Of a stretch of DNA of 64,000 nucleotides, positions 1 to 14,275 are shown piece after piece; within the stretch, counting starts at the first letter, position 1; each line of letters opens with the position of its first letter. The stretch is from Colius striatus (taxonomy: Eukaryota; Chordata; Aves; Coliiformes; Coliidae), in NCBI RefSeq assembly GCF_028858725.1, contig NC_084767.1, forward strand, positions 34,637,519 through 34,701,518, written 5' to 3'. The position numbers and the translations under genes were made by a program. The notes beneath the pieces are model-generated. The model made no database searches. It was not told the origin of the DNA and saw nothing but the letters and a program-made list of their open reading frames with translations.

Positions 1-930
1 AAGGCTCAGTTTTGCTTAGCTTTTCTTACTCCATACAGAAGGGAAACAATTCTGCCCCTGCAACACCAAATTGTACTTTCTGCCTCTCTCAGTCTCACCC
101 TAGAGGCCTAACTCCATGTACAGGGAAAAAGTTGAAGTGAATGAATATTGCCTTTCTTTGAGTCTGAAGACAACCTAACCTTCTTCAAACAAGGACATCA
201 TGACAAAGAATTACTGTTCTAGAGCCTCTTCCAGTGGGTTTTAGAAGCAAAGAGCAACTGTGTATCTCCAGTATTTGATATGAGGGCCTTTTATTAGCTA
301 AAAAAACAGCTAAACCTACTGGCAACACTCTTCTTGATGCCTAAATTTTCTAGAAAGCAATTAATCACAGGGTGTATTTATGGATAAAATAAGGTGTCCT
401 TTAAAGCCTTTAAATTCCTTTAAAGTAATTCAGAGTAAAATCAGAGATGTCCTTCTCATCCTAAACATGAGAAAGCACCTCAACTCATTTCTGTTGAATA
501 AATGAAGTCAAGCACATGACTAGGAAACACAATGGTAGCCTTGCACAAACCTTTTAGCATGCAATCAGCCTTCCTCTCAGCTGCACGAGATGAAAACACA
601 CATTGTATTTTTATTTAGGGGAAAGAACTCTAGTTCAGATCAAAATACATTTTGTTGTGAAATGTTACGTTCCATGTTAAAATTATATTACAAAAAAGAT
701 CAAGTTTTTATTATATGGCAGCAGTATTTATTTACTAGAACACATCAGAAAAACATTTATTTTAGGAAAGGACTATGCAAGGTTTTTGACAATTCTTGTA
801 AGAGAACAAGGAAAACAATTCTGGCATAGTGTTAAAGGTGTCTCTCTTGGTAAGAAATGTCACATGCATGACTTCAGACTGCAATAGCTAATTTAAAAAA
901 AAAAAAAAAAGTTTCAGGAATAGTTATTTC
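1..930. other. intergenic, no gene seen
   Basis: AT-rich DNA with only short chance reading frames. It contains one arm of a 46-bp exact direct repeat (314-359, matching 1453-1498) and an A-run at about 894-910 just outside the 3' end of the first CR1 element. Confidence 0.6.
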
Positions 931-1481
931 ATACAATCATAGGATGTTAGGGTTGGAAGGGACCTTTAGAGATCATCTAGTCCAAATCCCCTGCAGAAGC
1001 AGGTTCACCTAGATCAGGTTGCATAGGAACATGTCCAGGTGGGTCTTGAAGATCTCCAGAGAAGGAGACTCCACAATCCCCCTTGGGCAGCCTGTGCCAG
1101 GGCTCCCTCACCCTCACAGTACTATAGTTTTTTCTCATGTTTAAATGGAATCTTCTGTGTTCCAGCTTCATCCCGTTACCCCTTGTCCTGACCCTAGATA
1201 CAACAGAAAAACGAGATGTCACAGCTACCTGATATCCACCATTTAGATATTTATAAATATTAATATGATCCACCCTCAGTCTCCTCTTTCTAGACTAAAC
1301 AGCCCCAGTTCCCACAGCCTTTCCTCACAACAAAGATGCTGCAGTCCCCTGATCAGCTTGGTTGCCCTGCACTAGACTAGCCCAGAACTGGACACAGAAC
1401 TCCAAATGAGGCCTCAACAGGGCAGAGTAAATGGGGAAGATAACTTCCCTTGACCTACTGGCAACACTCTTCTTGATGCCT
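931..1481 (-). mobile_element. CR1 LINE, 5'-truncated 3' end
   Basis: The left edge is the typical CR1 3' terminus read from the opposite strand (a degenerate tcatagaat-type repeat, then ggttggaagggacc). On the minus strand, 977-1273 translates as the C-terminal part of the CR1 ORF2 protein (INIYKYLNGG, RRFHLNMRKN, REPWHRLP). Stops and substitutions show it is dead. The element is truncated near 1481, where CR1 sequence gives way to unrelated sequence inside the 46-bp repeat. Confidence 0.9.
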
Positions 1482-1498
1482 AAATTTTCTAGAAAGCA

Positions 1499-4400
1499 GC
1501 CTTTGTTCTTTGTTCTCTGGAGAGAAATTTCAAGGTGACTAGAAAAGTCCCTTATATGGATAAAACTATGCTTATAATTAGAACAGACTTCTTATATGAT
1601 CATTTTACATTTCTTATTGATGTTAGCAGATTGCAGGAAAAGGTATAGGCACTTGAAAAGATACAAAACTAAAACTGAGTTATTTTAATTCTGTATTATA
1701 AAAAAACACAACCTACATCATCCCGTTTAGAACAGAACTACAAAGCTATGTGGCTGCTTTCTTGAAAGTCTGAGCAGCTATGGCAAGCTATTCATTAGTA
1801 AATAAGTAAAAGGACACACAAAGTTCACAAATTATTCCTGAGTTTCACAGCAGCACTTGAAGATTATCACACAAGGTGCAGCAAATGAAGTCATGCAAGA
1901 ATTTGAGAGGTGAGGAGGTCACAAATGGAAGAGGTAAAGGCAAGCGCTGGCCTGTGGACTGTTACATTAAAACTGGCCATCTAGAGTTTTAAATCACTTC
2001 TACAAGACTTTCTGACCGTGACCCTGCTCTTGGTACAGCCAGTATTTTAATTATGGAGTCTACCTAAGTACACTTAGGCAGCCATTAAAAGGAGTTAGCT
2101 GGAGACAACTGCTTTACCTCATTTGGTATCTCCCAGTTCAGCCTCCCCAAATAGAAACACAGAAGATCCACCCTACTATCTGCATTACCTGCACACACAG
2201 GGAAAAGGTATGCCAGAGAGCTCCAATATATGAGTTTTGTTTCACCAATGTGAAGTAGGCTGGAGCTTGGCCAGTCTCATCCTGGAGGCTGCCACCACAC
2301 AACTGCCCTTGCCACTGCTTTCTGAAAGCAGTCCATGATCTAACTGCACTCTATCCTGTCTTTGTGTATTTTTTGCACATTAGAAGGCTTATATACTTGG
2401 TAACCAGCGTTGCTCATGCTGTCCCCTTTCTAGAAGAGAGAAAACAGATGAATTTTGGTTTCTGGGGCTGTCATTCTAGCTTAATTGCTTGTTCACTTTG
2501 TGGTTTCACATTGGGTTTTTTGTTGGGTTTTTCTTTTTGTTTGTTTGAAGCCAAAATGCTGTTAAAACTTACTCTGTAAGCAAAGACATAAGAAAAAACT
2601 ATACAGACCCCAATCAAGATGCTCTCAATTTCATTGCAGGAGACTCTGAATTACCTTTTGAAGCTGGAGTCAGTCTTCACAGATATTCACAGACATAAGT
2701 AATAAGATACAAACCATCTCTTCTTATAAAATTCAGTATGGGAGAACATAAACATGTACTGTATTAAGAGGGTAAGTAGTTCGCAGACCTGGAGAAGTAC
2801 TTTAAAAAGGCACAAAACCTTATTTATTCTCTTTCTTCCCAGTTATGTCAGTGAGTCTAATAAAAGAAATTGCTTCTCACTACAAATTTTCTCTTGCACA
2901 AAATTGAACCTATTGTTTTCTAAGAATGCTCTGGTCATTCCTCTTCAAGTGTATGTAAATATACTTCTTTGTGGTTTGTACAAATTCCAGATTAAGTTCT
3001 ATTCTGTCACATTCAGAAGAAAATTAATTTTTCAATGAACCTACAACAACAGGTCATCCTAAAGACAGGGGATGCAAGGATCACTGAGTCCCATCAGAGG
3101 AAGGAAGTTTTGCTAACAAAATTTGTGGATCGGCATCTAGACAGATTAAACAGAGGGAGAAATGAAGGACAGCAGACGGGAAAAAAGAAGTTAAGGTAGT
3201 GTCTGAAACATGAATGCTTAGATTGGAAGGTGTGCATGATGTTACAAAAGGTTAGAAGATCGAAACTAGTCTAATTCACTGTGGGGGTCTCACTTGGTCT
3301 CTCGATTTACTAAATTAAAGGCTATTTAGTAATAGTGGAAAGATTATTCCTGTCAGTCACTCTTCAGTCTAGGTTCTCAATAACCTGAGAGCACAAACTG
3401 GGATATTGCGGTTCTGTTGTCTCAATGCATCTTGTATAAAGAGATGCAAACAAGAAAGCCTCATATCTGAGTTGCCAATAAATCAAACTTGGGAGCGATG
3501 CTTGAAAAATAATAATTAAAAAAGATAAGTATGTCATAAAAGTAGTAATTTCTCTCCCCACACACTTCCACCCACTTCAATCATTATTACTCTGAACTGT
3601 AGAACTTTCTAACAAAGCAAATCATTGAGTGATAGCAGAAGGGCATGACTTCTTTATTTATGCATTTATTTTTTATTACAGGAAGCTCCTGGAATGCAGA
3701 CCAGACAGTCATTTCAATCTACCAAAAAAATGGTGAGCAAATAGCTACCTGAAGACTTTTCAGAATTTATGAAAGTAATTGTTCTCTAGAAGAGTTAGAT
3801 TACAAGGAAAATGAGACCATCTCCAATGCAGCAGATGGAAAATGTGACTGGGGTCACTGTCACCCCAGCCTGATGTATAAATCTGTCACTTTATGATCAA
3901 AAATCAATGCCTGCAGTCATAACCACTGTCCTGGACCTGCACATTGCACAAAATTGTCCATGAAATTACTCATGTGCATAAGTAATCCCACATGGTTCAG
4001 TGGGTCTCATTATGTAAGTGTTAGCAGGGGTCTTAGGTCAGGATGCTGCATTCCTTAAACCAGACAGAGTCCCATTGAAGTGATTAGGAACACTCCATTT
4101 GCCAAATAGAAAGAATTCACGGGTATTTGTTTGAAGTGTGATACAAATTTATTTTGACCATATTTCCACCTTTCTTCAATGTTTGCAAGAAAAAGCTCAG
4201 TGCCTGAGCATTACTGAGCAAAGCAAATTTCAGACTATATTCGCAGGTATTTGCACCAGAAATTTCTGTACACAGCTGCTATCACATGCATTACTTATCC
4301 GACCAAATTATAATAAAAGAGCAACACAAATTTTTCTCTCTTTCACACACATTTACTGATTTCCAAGAGCATGTGAGATTTTTGATAATTTTTATACATA

Positions 4401-7400
4401 TCAAGAAATTGTTGCCCTTTTGCAACTCAAAAGTTGGCTACATTCAGTACCAGGTGAATAATTTGGACTGAGTATTGAGCAAGAACTGCAACGGTGAAAC
4501 AGTAAATTAAGCAGACATCTTACTAAATCAACAACATTGGATTGAACCTGTAGTGCTATTTGCTACAAATGGACCTATTGGATTATGGGTCATTAGTTCA
4601 AACACTTTTAACCAGTACAACCAAATAGGAATGTTATTAAACTTTTACCTTCAGGGGCAGATTTACTGGAGAAGATGAGATTGTAGAGACTCTTCTTTAG
4701 CTCTGCCTATTTCACCATGCATTCCTGTCATATGCACCTTTCCTTCAGAAAAATATTCCAGGAACCCAAAGCATATGTCTGCCTTTCTATGCTGGTGCCC
4801 ACCCTGGCACCCTCCAGACGATGACTGGTTATTTCCAATACACATTATTTGATAACCTCTTGTTGCTTTCCTATCCCTTGCTGTCAAGATAAAAGGAGCA
4901 AGCTTTTTTGGAAGAAATACAACCCAAAAGCTGAATTTCCCAATATTCACTAAGGACACTGAGACACCAAGCTTGCTCCTAACAGTAGGCCACTCTGCAT
5001 TTTTTGAAAATCAGAACAACAATTTAAAAATATAACTTCTCTTAAGGGTTTACTTAGCTCTACCCTGAGCCTCCACGTCTGATCCTTGCCTCCTTCCCAT
5101 TGACCCTTTCACTAGTTAGAACAGGAAGGCAACATGGCAAAGTACAGAGCCTGTCAGAGGGCTCAGGGATGACTTAGAAAATAACTAGACAAAGAAATTC
5201 TCCTGGATCTTTTGCAGGTCTTAATGGCAGGTGTTAAACAGACACCCCCAGCCAATCTGTAACACAATGGCACCAACAAAATTGGCAGAAAAAGGTATCC
5301 CTTAACAAGAATGGTTTGTCAGAGCAAGGACAGAGAAGGAACATTAGAAGAGAAACAAGAACAATTTATCACAGGGGCTGTAGAGGGCAATGGACCTTAC
5401 TAACCACAGCTGAAATCAGCACTGACTTACTAAGAAAGAGGGTAATTGGACACACAAAGGCAGTCTCCTTTTTCTCTAAGGTCAGTCTGGATTTTGTACC
5501 TTGGCCCATGTGCCATACAAAAGTAAGGAATTAAGCAGGAAGAGAGTGCAGTTTTCAGTATTCTGGTCTATATTTCAGACTCTGCAGTTGATAATATTTC
5601 TCACTGCTACAGTTTACGCTCCTCCATATTTGCAGTTTGCCCACAAGAAATCAAAACTATTTAAATTTTTCATTTACAGGTCAAATTCCAGAAGAAAATA
5701 ATCACACAAGGTTTGGGTTGGGAGGCTTTTTCTTGCCGGTTCAAAGCAAGGAGGTTGCAGCCAAAGGCAGGGTGTAGTTAGCATATTCTAATAGTTTTCT
5801 CATTGTCTTGAAAGGAGATTTTATCCTCATTTTAAAAGTTATATTAGTCCTTCTAGGCTTGAAGCTATGAAAGAAGGAAGAAATTTTCTATAATATCTCA
5901 AATTCTTTGTGTTATTGATAGACAAGAACTCAAAAGGAATTAGGCCTCTTTTAGTTAAGGTTAAACCAAAAAAAAAAAATCTCATTCCACTATATCTTAT
6001 ACATTAATTACAACATCAGTAATTACTTTTGTTACAAAACAGTTGTGACAACCAGGTCAAACTAAGCACCCGTGACTATGCACCTAGTCTCTAGAGAGGC
6101 AAATCTGGTCCAAATTTTTTTTAAGACAGAAACAAGAACTTTAAGAAGCCTTGTCTTCCAAGAGTGAGTCTTAGGCCTTTCATATCCCTTTAAATGAGTC
6201 AAGACTCAAACAAACTAGATTGTTACTCCATTCCAAAAGTCTCAGAAGTTACTTTAAAATAGTTGCAGAAATACATAAACTACACTCTAGCCAGCTTTGT
6301 GATATGATAGCTAGCTGAGAAAGAGAACTAACCAAAGCAAAACTCGATGTCCCAGAATCAACTCTTGAAATTCCCAAAAAGGCAGAATATTTCAACGATT
6401 AAAAGTACATTTTTATAGAAGAGTGTTGGCTCTGTTATCAACTGCCATGCCCTTACTAGCTCTTAAAAGCAGAACAAATATTAGGAAGGGTTTTATGAGT
6501 GGATGGGGAAAAGCAGGAGATAGACTATTGAAAAAGGTATGGGAAGGAGTTAGCACAGAGCCAAAACTACCTTGCAGCTGCATTACATTATCCCAGTGGG
6601 AAGTTGCCACTGCTGGCAGGAAAGCTAAGCTCTCTCCTCATGAAAGTGATGCACCGATACCGCCAGCTACAACTCTTTGGAGGCAGCTGCCCAGAAGAAA
6701 GGAGAGCCTCAGAACTTTAGAAATACAAAGATGTTACATTTGCTTTTTGCCTGTACCATTTATGAGAGTGTGTTGTCTGGTATTTCTCATTTACCTTTAT
6801 GACAAGCTTAACTCAAGAAAAGAGAAGCTTTCTGTTGTAAAATCCAAAACAGCAAAATGAACACATACACACATCACAGAGGACTGAGTTGTTTAGTAAC
6901 TAGTGGGCTGGATAACACATTTCCAAACAGCAGGGCAACTAGCAGAAACAGCTCTTGTAACATGCGATAAGTAAGAAACTGGGCAAACTTTCTGTTCACT
7001 GCCCATGTCCTGACCAGACAGGAGTGTTTGCAGTCACGCAGAAATCAGTTTCTTCTCAGACAGCACTTCTTTAGCAGCTTTATCTGAATGCCCAGATAAA
7101 TACATAGCATAATGACAATCAAGCAAATTGTAAGTGGTTATACTCTAGTACTTTATTTCCAAATTAATTTTTTGCTAGCTTGAGGCACATTATAAAGGCT
7201 AGATTACACTTTACCTTTTCTTTGTTTATTGTCAACAGTCTACCCTATGCTGAGAGAAAAATAACTAAAGACCTTATGCAAGGGATTTTATAGTCTAAGG
7301 ACACAGCAAAACTTCCATAAACCAAAGTCTACTCTCATAGATCTTATTGCAGAAGCAGTGTCTGAAATGACAGTCAGAAATCTTAAAAGACATAGTTTGC

Positions 7401-8679
7401 TATAAATTTAGAGGAATGGGAAAGAAGACTAATTCATCTTCTTGCACCATGCATCCTTCCACAATCACATAACACTATCTTGCAGCTGCAAATTTGCATC
7501 TGCCACCAGAACAATACTAAGCATTTTGAGAATGCAAAGAGCAATACAAAACACAGTTTAGGTCATCTAAACACATGATTAATATTCCCATAGGGAAACC
7601 TTCTAAAATCTAAATAAATATATATTCTAAATTCATTGACTCACAGGCCCCAGTTGAGTGCTACTCTTGATATATTTGATCTCCGAACTGTCTAGTAAAT
7701 AGGCTAGAGTTAACATGTCAGTGTTGGTGAGTTTATCAGTTTTTTTGTTATAGTTCCACAGTCTCCAAATTCAAGTAGGCATTGCATCACACTGGCTTAC
7801 ATTAAACGTTTTGGGGTTTTTTTTCACAATTATTTAAAGTATAAAACCAGGGCTTTGTTTTGATTAGATTACTCCAGACCAGAATTCCATGAGAATTGGA
7901 TCAATTTTGTAAATATAGAAGACATGGAGTCCCATATACCTCGCTGTATTTTTTTATAATATGTTGAATTGACCACCTTTTAGAAGGCAAATGTAAATAC
8001 ATTTCTTTATTACTTACTATGATACTCTGGATTACACCTTCCTGACTTGATCAGTTATGGCTCCATCCTCTTTTATGGATTACACTAGAAAATACCCACA
8101 GAGATTCAGAATTACATAGGCAAATTATTTAAGAATGTTCTTAAGAACCACTAGGGAACATTTATTTGCTTACAAAGAAGGTTCACAGTTGTTTCACTTA
8201 AATCTTCATCAATCCTTGAACAACTTAAGCATTTGCAGTAGACACTAGTCTCTTTTCTTTTTCTAGTTTTCAGATAGATGCACAGATTCCTTCTCAAAAG
8301 TATCCAACCACAATGTAGTAGAGGTGGGGGAGATTTTTTTTAAAAAATGCCATCTGTATTTGCAGAGCTCTATAAATGAAGATATCACCAATGTGATACT
8401 GTAGGTCATCTTTCTTTCTTTAGTGTTCACTTTTCAGCAACTGGAATCACAAGGCATGAAGTCAATAGAAATTTAAGCTATTTAAATAGCACTGAGGATA
8501 AAGGTCATGCTTCTGATGTGATTTATCTTCACAGGAACCCATCCAAATCTTGGAAACCTCTGCCTTGGAGATAGGAGATTCTGGGGGTTGTATAGATAAG
8601 AGGGTGGGATATTCAAACTAGAGATAGCTTTTTCCAGAGTGTATTTAAATAGCTTAGAGCAAGGCCTTAGGTTTAACAA
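1499..8679. other. intergenic, no gene or repeat recognised
   Basis: About 7 kb of AT-rich sequence. Open frames such as 6423-6860 (+, 145 codons) and 4663-4959 (-, 98 codons) have no recognisable domain, no splice-bounded partner exons and ordinary AT-rich composition, so I treat them as chance. Old unrecognised repeats or conserved non-coding elements could be present, but I cannot detect them by eye. Confidence 0.5.
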
Positions 8680-8876
8680 ACAAACAAAAAAGCAAATTAA
8701 AAAAAACCCACCCAAACCACAGAAAAAGCCCCAAACAACCAAAAACTGTACCATCCAAAAAAAAAACCAACCAAAAAAACCCCACCAACCAAAAAAAAAA
8801 CCACCGCCAACCAAAAAAAAAACCAAACCACCAACCACAAAAAAAAACCCAAAAGAAATAAACAAACAAAAAAAGG
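8680..8876. repeat. A/C-only low-complexity tract
   Basis: The plus strand is almost purely A and C: A-runs of 7-10 alternate with cc, accacc and ccaacc, and only isolated G/T letters interrupt. The minus strand is therefore G/T-rich with repeated GGTTGG-like units. Translations of this stretch (Phe/Trp/Gly-rich on minus, Lys/Pro-rich on plus) are artefacts of composition. Confidence 0.85.
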
Positions 8877-8879
8877 GAA

Positions 8880-11800
8880 CTGGGATGATATACTCAGGAA
8901 CGTGCCTATGAAGTTGTGGACAGTTGTTCCATCTTACATGGGCCAAGAGGCTGATTTTTTACCACAATACAGGAAACCAGCAGTCAAGTCTTCTAGGCAA
9001 TACTGCCTCATGGCCCAGCACTGTTTTCAGTCATGCTCCTTGCTTTACTTCTAAGGTAAAAATAATCCATCTGTGCCCTAGTAGTTTATCTCTAACCTAA
9101 AAGGAAGTAAACAGTTTACCTCTTTGCAAACCTCAAGTACAGTTCAGCAAGCCAGGCCAAACAGCTAACCAACACATATCTTCACTAAACACTGCCATCT
9201 TTCCCCAGCCACATATTCCCATATCTCCCTTATGCCAGAAGTGGCATTTGCCCAACTTCATGAGTCCATCAGCTTGCTCATCTAGCTGCAAATTAGCCCA
9301 ACAAAAAAACCCAACCAAACAAGCCACCACAATTAAAAAAAAAAAAATCTGACAAAGTAGCAAACTGGATCACTTAAAGGTCAGTTTAACATGAAAACTG
9401 ACACCACTGAGAGAAGAAAGAAGGGAAGGCCTGTGGCTGCCCTGAATGCCTTAGGAGAACAGTTCCTAAAGAGGCAGCAGAAACTGGTGACTCCAGCATT
9501 ACCACTGCACATCGGCCACATGCAAATATGTCAGTAAATAAATTGGTAAGTAATAAAGGAGTGACATCAGACAGAGGATAAGCAGTCTGATAAGCCTTCT
9601 GATTTTCTGTTCACATTACTGCACGTGTGAAAAACAGTTGTTCGCATGACTTCAAAAAACTTTTGACCAATCCTGTGAATTCTGCTGCAAAAAAGTCTCA
9701 TTTTTGTCTCAGATTTACTGTATGAAACAGAACTCTAGCTTGTGTAACAGATGGCAATAGCACAATTAAAAAATTCCACCTGAGGCCAGCTCTGTTCAGA
9801 ACAAGGAGAGGAAGAGAGCTAACTAAAACCAGACCACATACAATACAGTATCTGTCACAGCCGACTGACCTCAAAACAGAGGAAGGAGCTAGTGAGGCAA
9901 ATGTAGCTACAACAAAACACAATCTGAAGGAAGAAGTGATTCAAGAGCTACTAAAATCACTGGTATTTTTGCTTGGGTGAAAAAAAACAGTAGATGTAGA
10001 GCTAAAGTAGATACTAAGGGCACATTCATGCAATCCTGGCACAGATAAAGCTGATGATATAACTGGGACTTTTGCCTGTTTTCTTTGAGATTAGTCTGTC
10101 AGGAATTTTTAAAGTTCTCTGAACCAGTCAGTCCAGATAGGAAGGATTTCAGATTAATCAACTACAGGCTTAAACCCGCATAGGGGCATTTTGCATCTCA
10201 GAGACCACCTCACACCTTGCAGGAGGGAGCTGGAAGTATCTTTTAAGAGAGAACATGGAGACCATTACTGTTCAATTCTGAAGTTTTCCCTGCATTGATC
10301 TCTGTAGACTCAAGTAACTATCACTTTTGCTTCTACAGCAGTCAGAAAGCTCTTGAATCATTAACATGGGAATATCAGCATTGCTATTACTCCCAGGCAT
10401 TTCTTTCTTCACTTTCCTATGTTTTCCCTGTACCATGTCATTACCTTGTTTTCTCATTTTCCATTAAAGATTATTATTCAAGGGAGGAAATGTAGCACAG
10501 TCTGAGAATTCATTCAGCATGGAGACAGACATATGGTCTAGTGACTTAAGCAGAGGATCAGGATTCAGGTTGCTTGTAAGATCTAGCCTGACAGTCTCCG
10601 TTTTGGTCTTTGTGCAAGTCATTTAAGGTCAAACACTTTTCCCTTCCCACAGCCATTTCTGATCTCTGATTCTGATTCTCTTTTTTTTTTTTTTCTGATC
10701 TGCTCTAGCTACAAACTTGCATATTTGCAAATATCACACAAAACAGTCCCCAGCAATAACTAGTGCTGACTGGTTCAATAGTCACCCATGAAGACAATTC
10801 CCTGTAGTATCCAATCACCTTTCATCTCCTTTGGTCTCATGGCACTGGGATTAAGGAGGAATTCCCACAGAATGAGGCTCTGCAATGGAGAGTGTGTGGA
10901 CTTTAGTTGCAGTCCCCCAGGAGCATCCCAGTCTTTCCATAAAGTTGCTAAATCTTCTCTGCACACACACATATGTCAGAGCAGCAATGCTTTCTTCAGT
11001 CTGCTTTCATTCTCCAACTGGACAGAAAAATTCTTGCAAGCTTGTATATTTTCAGAGAAAAACAGAGTGAAGGAATTTTCTTAGTAGGGTGAATAGACCA
11101 AGTATAGATTAAAGTGAATTAGCAGGATTTTTGTTCCCTGTTCCTTTTTGTCCGCCTAGACAGATATTGAGAGTCATTGCTGCACTTTTATCTCCAGGCT
11201 AAGAGAAAAAATAAACAGCAATCCATCTTTCAAACTGTTCCCAGCAGTCGGGGTTTTGTTCAAATTTTCATGACAAGAATTCTGAGCAAACTGATAGTTG
11301 TCCAGGCACCTTACACCTTCAGTTTCATAACATGGCAAACTTCACCACTGCCACAAAGAAAAAAAAGGGGGGAGAAAGAAAACTGCAGAGCAATACCTAC
11401 ATGCCCACCCTCCCTTATTCTTCCTACATGTTCTCACTCTGATGTTACATTGCCTTTTCCATATATGCCAGCAAAAACATTTTTATGAATGAATTTGAGC
11501 TTGAAACTAACCAAGTTTAAAAGGGAAATATTAGTAAACCTCAATATAATGCACTAAAAAGCCATCCAAACTCTTTGGCCAGGCTCAAGTACATAGTGTT
11601 TTAGTGCCAGCTGTAAAACAGTAATGAAATAACTCAAAGCAGAGTTGTACTGAAACTCCTTGATCTAAACCCCTTCATAACTGAAAGTCGCATTGAGAAC
11701 TGAAATGCACAGACTTTTGAAAACACGCTATTTTCCTCTTTTCTTAAAATGTAAGCAAAATCATACTTATCTTCATGGAAAAGGCAGAATCCTACAAAAC

Positions 11801-14275
11801 ATCCCTCTTAGCACTAGCTGAGAGGAACAAGTCCAGGTACAAGTTTAGAGGCATTGTCTATTTAGCACTCACTAACCACACAAGCATTAGGAAGAATGTG
11901 ATTTACTTCCAGAGCTGAATGAACTGCTACAGAGAAAGGCACCATTACTGTGTGCTAAAAATATCCAGACACAGGGGGAGCACAGAGGTGTTGGTGCATT
12001 GTAAATTCATATTCCAAGATACTGCACACTAACTTTCCTGTACAGACAAGCTCTTAGACTAATAGGCACCTGGGAGTCTTCAACTCTGAGTGCTCAATAA
12101 ATAAAAAGGCTAATTTTTTTAATATATATATTTAGGTGCTCTGGAACCAAGCTCTGATGTCCCTCCTCAGACAATGCTTCCATTGATATTGATTCTTGGG
12201 TCTATTATTAAATGTCATTTCTTTTACAGCTGGCAAACTTTCCAGGTTAGAGGATAGGGATTTCAAATCAAGCCAAATCACTAATCTCAGACCAAAGGGG
12301 ATTGTGTAGGCACTTATTTTAATTCTATATAGGTACCTAGATACTGCTTGATTCAGTACACTTTCACTGATGCCTAATGAAGTAACTCCTCTCATGTCTA
12401 ACAATTCTCAATGCCGTTAAAAACAAATAATAATGAAAATTCAAATTTAATCTCATTTTAAAACCTGTTTCAGGTTCATATTTGTTTGAGACAAAGTTAA
12501 GCAATACTAAGTTTGAAAATCATGAAAACAGCTTTCAGTTCTAGTGTCTCAAATTTTACAAGCATAACGGACCCTCAGAGCAGAAAATGTGTATGTTTGA
12601 AGGCTATAATGCACTGGGCTCATATAGCTTTGATCCTCAAGTTATTTTGAGCTGCTCCCACCACAGCATTCTCCCATACCGGCAGATGAGATTTGAGTGG
12701 AATCCACTGAAGTCAGTGAAATACCAGTAGAGATGAAGCTAACTCACTATCATGAGTCCACATCTCACTTCCTCAATCACAGTGAACAGCCCTGTTTCAG
12801 GTAATTAAGCTGCTTATAGCCAGGCACTCCTAGGAATTAATTGCAATTCTGCAGAGCTGCAAGGAAGTGACTGAAAAGGTGAGCCCTAGCCTAACAAAGC
12901 ACACCTGGCCAGCATTTGCTTGTTAGCTATCTGCAAGAAGTTGCTCAGATTCTGACACAAGAACCCATTTACCTCCTTGAGGTACTCAGCCTCCATATGA
13001 AAAAAACAATCACTTAAATTCATTCTATTTTAGTTTCCTTCCTGCTACACTTTCTGCCTTTTTAGAATGATGGGTCAATGACAAACATTTTCCCTTGAGG
13101 CACTTCACTCACTTATGGTGGTGTTCATGGGAAGTTTGACAGCTTTATCTTCTTTTTCAGCTACTTACAGCTGTGACTCCATTACTTTGAAGTCACCTTG
13201 GATTTGGTTAGAATGAAGTGCAGACATCAGTGATTGCAGCTTAGTGTGTCACCTGCATTTGTTATCTTGCAATAGACAATTTAATCAATTATACTTTTTT
13301 GTCTAGGCACAAGAACAAGACAAAAATGCTGATCAGCATTTCACAGGGTTGTTTCTTCACTGCTAGCAGGCCATTTAACATCTGATAGACCTATAAGGTC
13401 TTCCCAGAGGCTTAGAGTGTTTGGGTTGTTCTTTTTATAGTGCAGAAGTTCATTAATGAGCAAGTGAAAGCTGCATGGAAATAGCTAGACAAGTGTTGTT
13501 GAGTTAATAAGAAACTGTCATTCTGCTTCAGTACTTTCTCATTAAGACTAGCAATGTTCATGTCTAAGGAGACTAATGGTACAAATCTGTTTTAATGCTC
13601 AATTTAGATCCCCAACCCTCAAAACAGACCAAGTTTACAGCTCTGGGTTTTTTTTTTTTCCCCCATGTCTTTTTCAGTTGGGTACTTTGAGGAAAAACAC
13701 TAGGGGTTTTGTTTGGGTTTTTTTTTAAAGATGCACATCAAAAGCTGATTTTTTTTTTTTAATAGTTGGATGCACCTTGCCTTTCCTCAACAGATCAGTC
13801 ACCCCAGATTGGATTTTGTCCTCCTACTCTTATGAAAAAAGTCTAAAAAGCTAGTCACCATATTATTATACTCTGTGTTTTCTCCTGGACTACAGGTCCT
13901 AGAACAGCTTTGTTGCTGGGTTAGATATCACAGAAATTAATTCCCCATTGCTTAAATAGGAGCAAGGCACAGACAATACCTTTAATTGAGTTTTAAGAAT
14001 AAAAAGTCTGTCGCAAAACTTTAAAGAATGCAGAAAGTCACTACTTGCTAAGAACTACATTACAAGGAAAGCTTTAACACTTTAGCTATGCTCCTACATC
14101 CCACTTAATTTTCATGCTTCTGACTAAAATTTTAACTAAGTTCTCTTAGTTCTTGCCAGCTATCCTTCTGCATAGGATGAGCTACTTGATTTTCAGAGCT
14201 GCTATTGCCAGATCCAAGTACCTTCTCTTAAGAAGGTGTTACTGCTGTGCTTACTGTTCCAAGCAACTGACTTAG
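8880..14275. other. intergenic, no gene seen
   Basis: AT-rich sequence with short chance frames on both strands. One probable MIR relic at 10525-10650 is annotated separately. No splice-bounded coding exon was recognised. Confidence 0.5.
10525..10650 (+). repeat. probable MIR SINE relic
   Basis: The order of landmarks fits a tRNA-derived MIR: a box like agtgacttaagcagaggatc, then a ggattcaggttgc segment, then a tail with gtgcaagtcatttaag. It is strongly diverged and the ends are approximate. Confidence 0.4.

Noticed and set aside
6423-6860. 145-codon plus-strand frame
   Set aside because: No homology I recognise, no neighbouring exons, ordinary composition. Frames of this size occur by chance in 64 kb.
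8482-8946. 154-codon minus-strand frame (Phe/Trp/Gly-rich) and the 90-codon Lys/Pro plus-strand frame over it
   Set aside because: Both are translations of the A/C-only tract. The amino-acid bias follows from composition and there is no domain or splice context.
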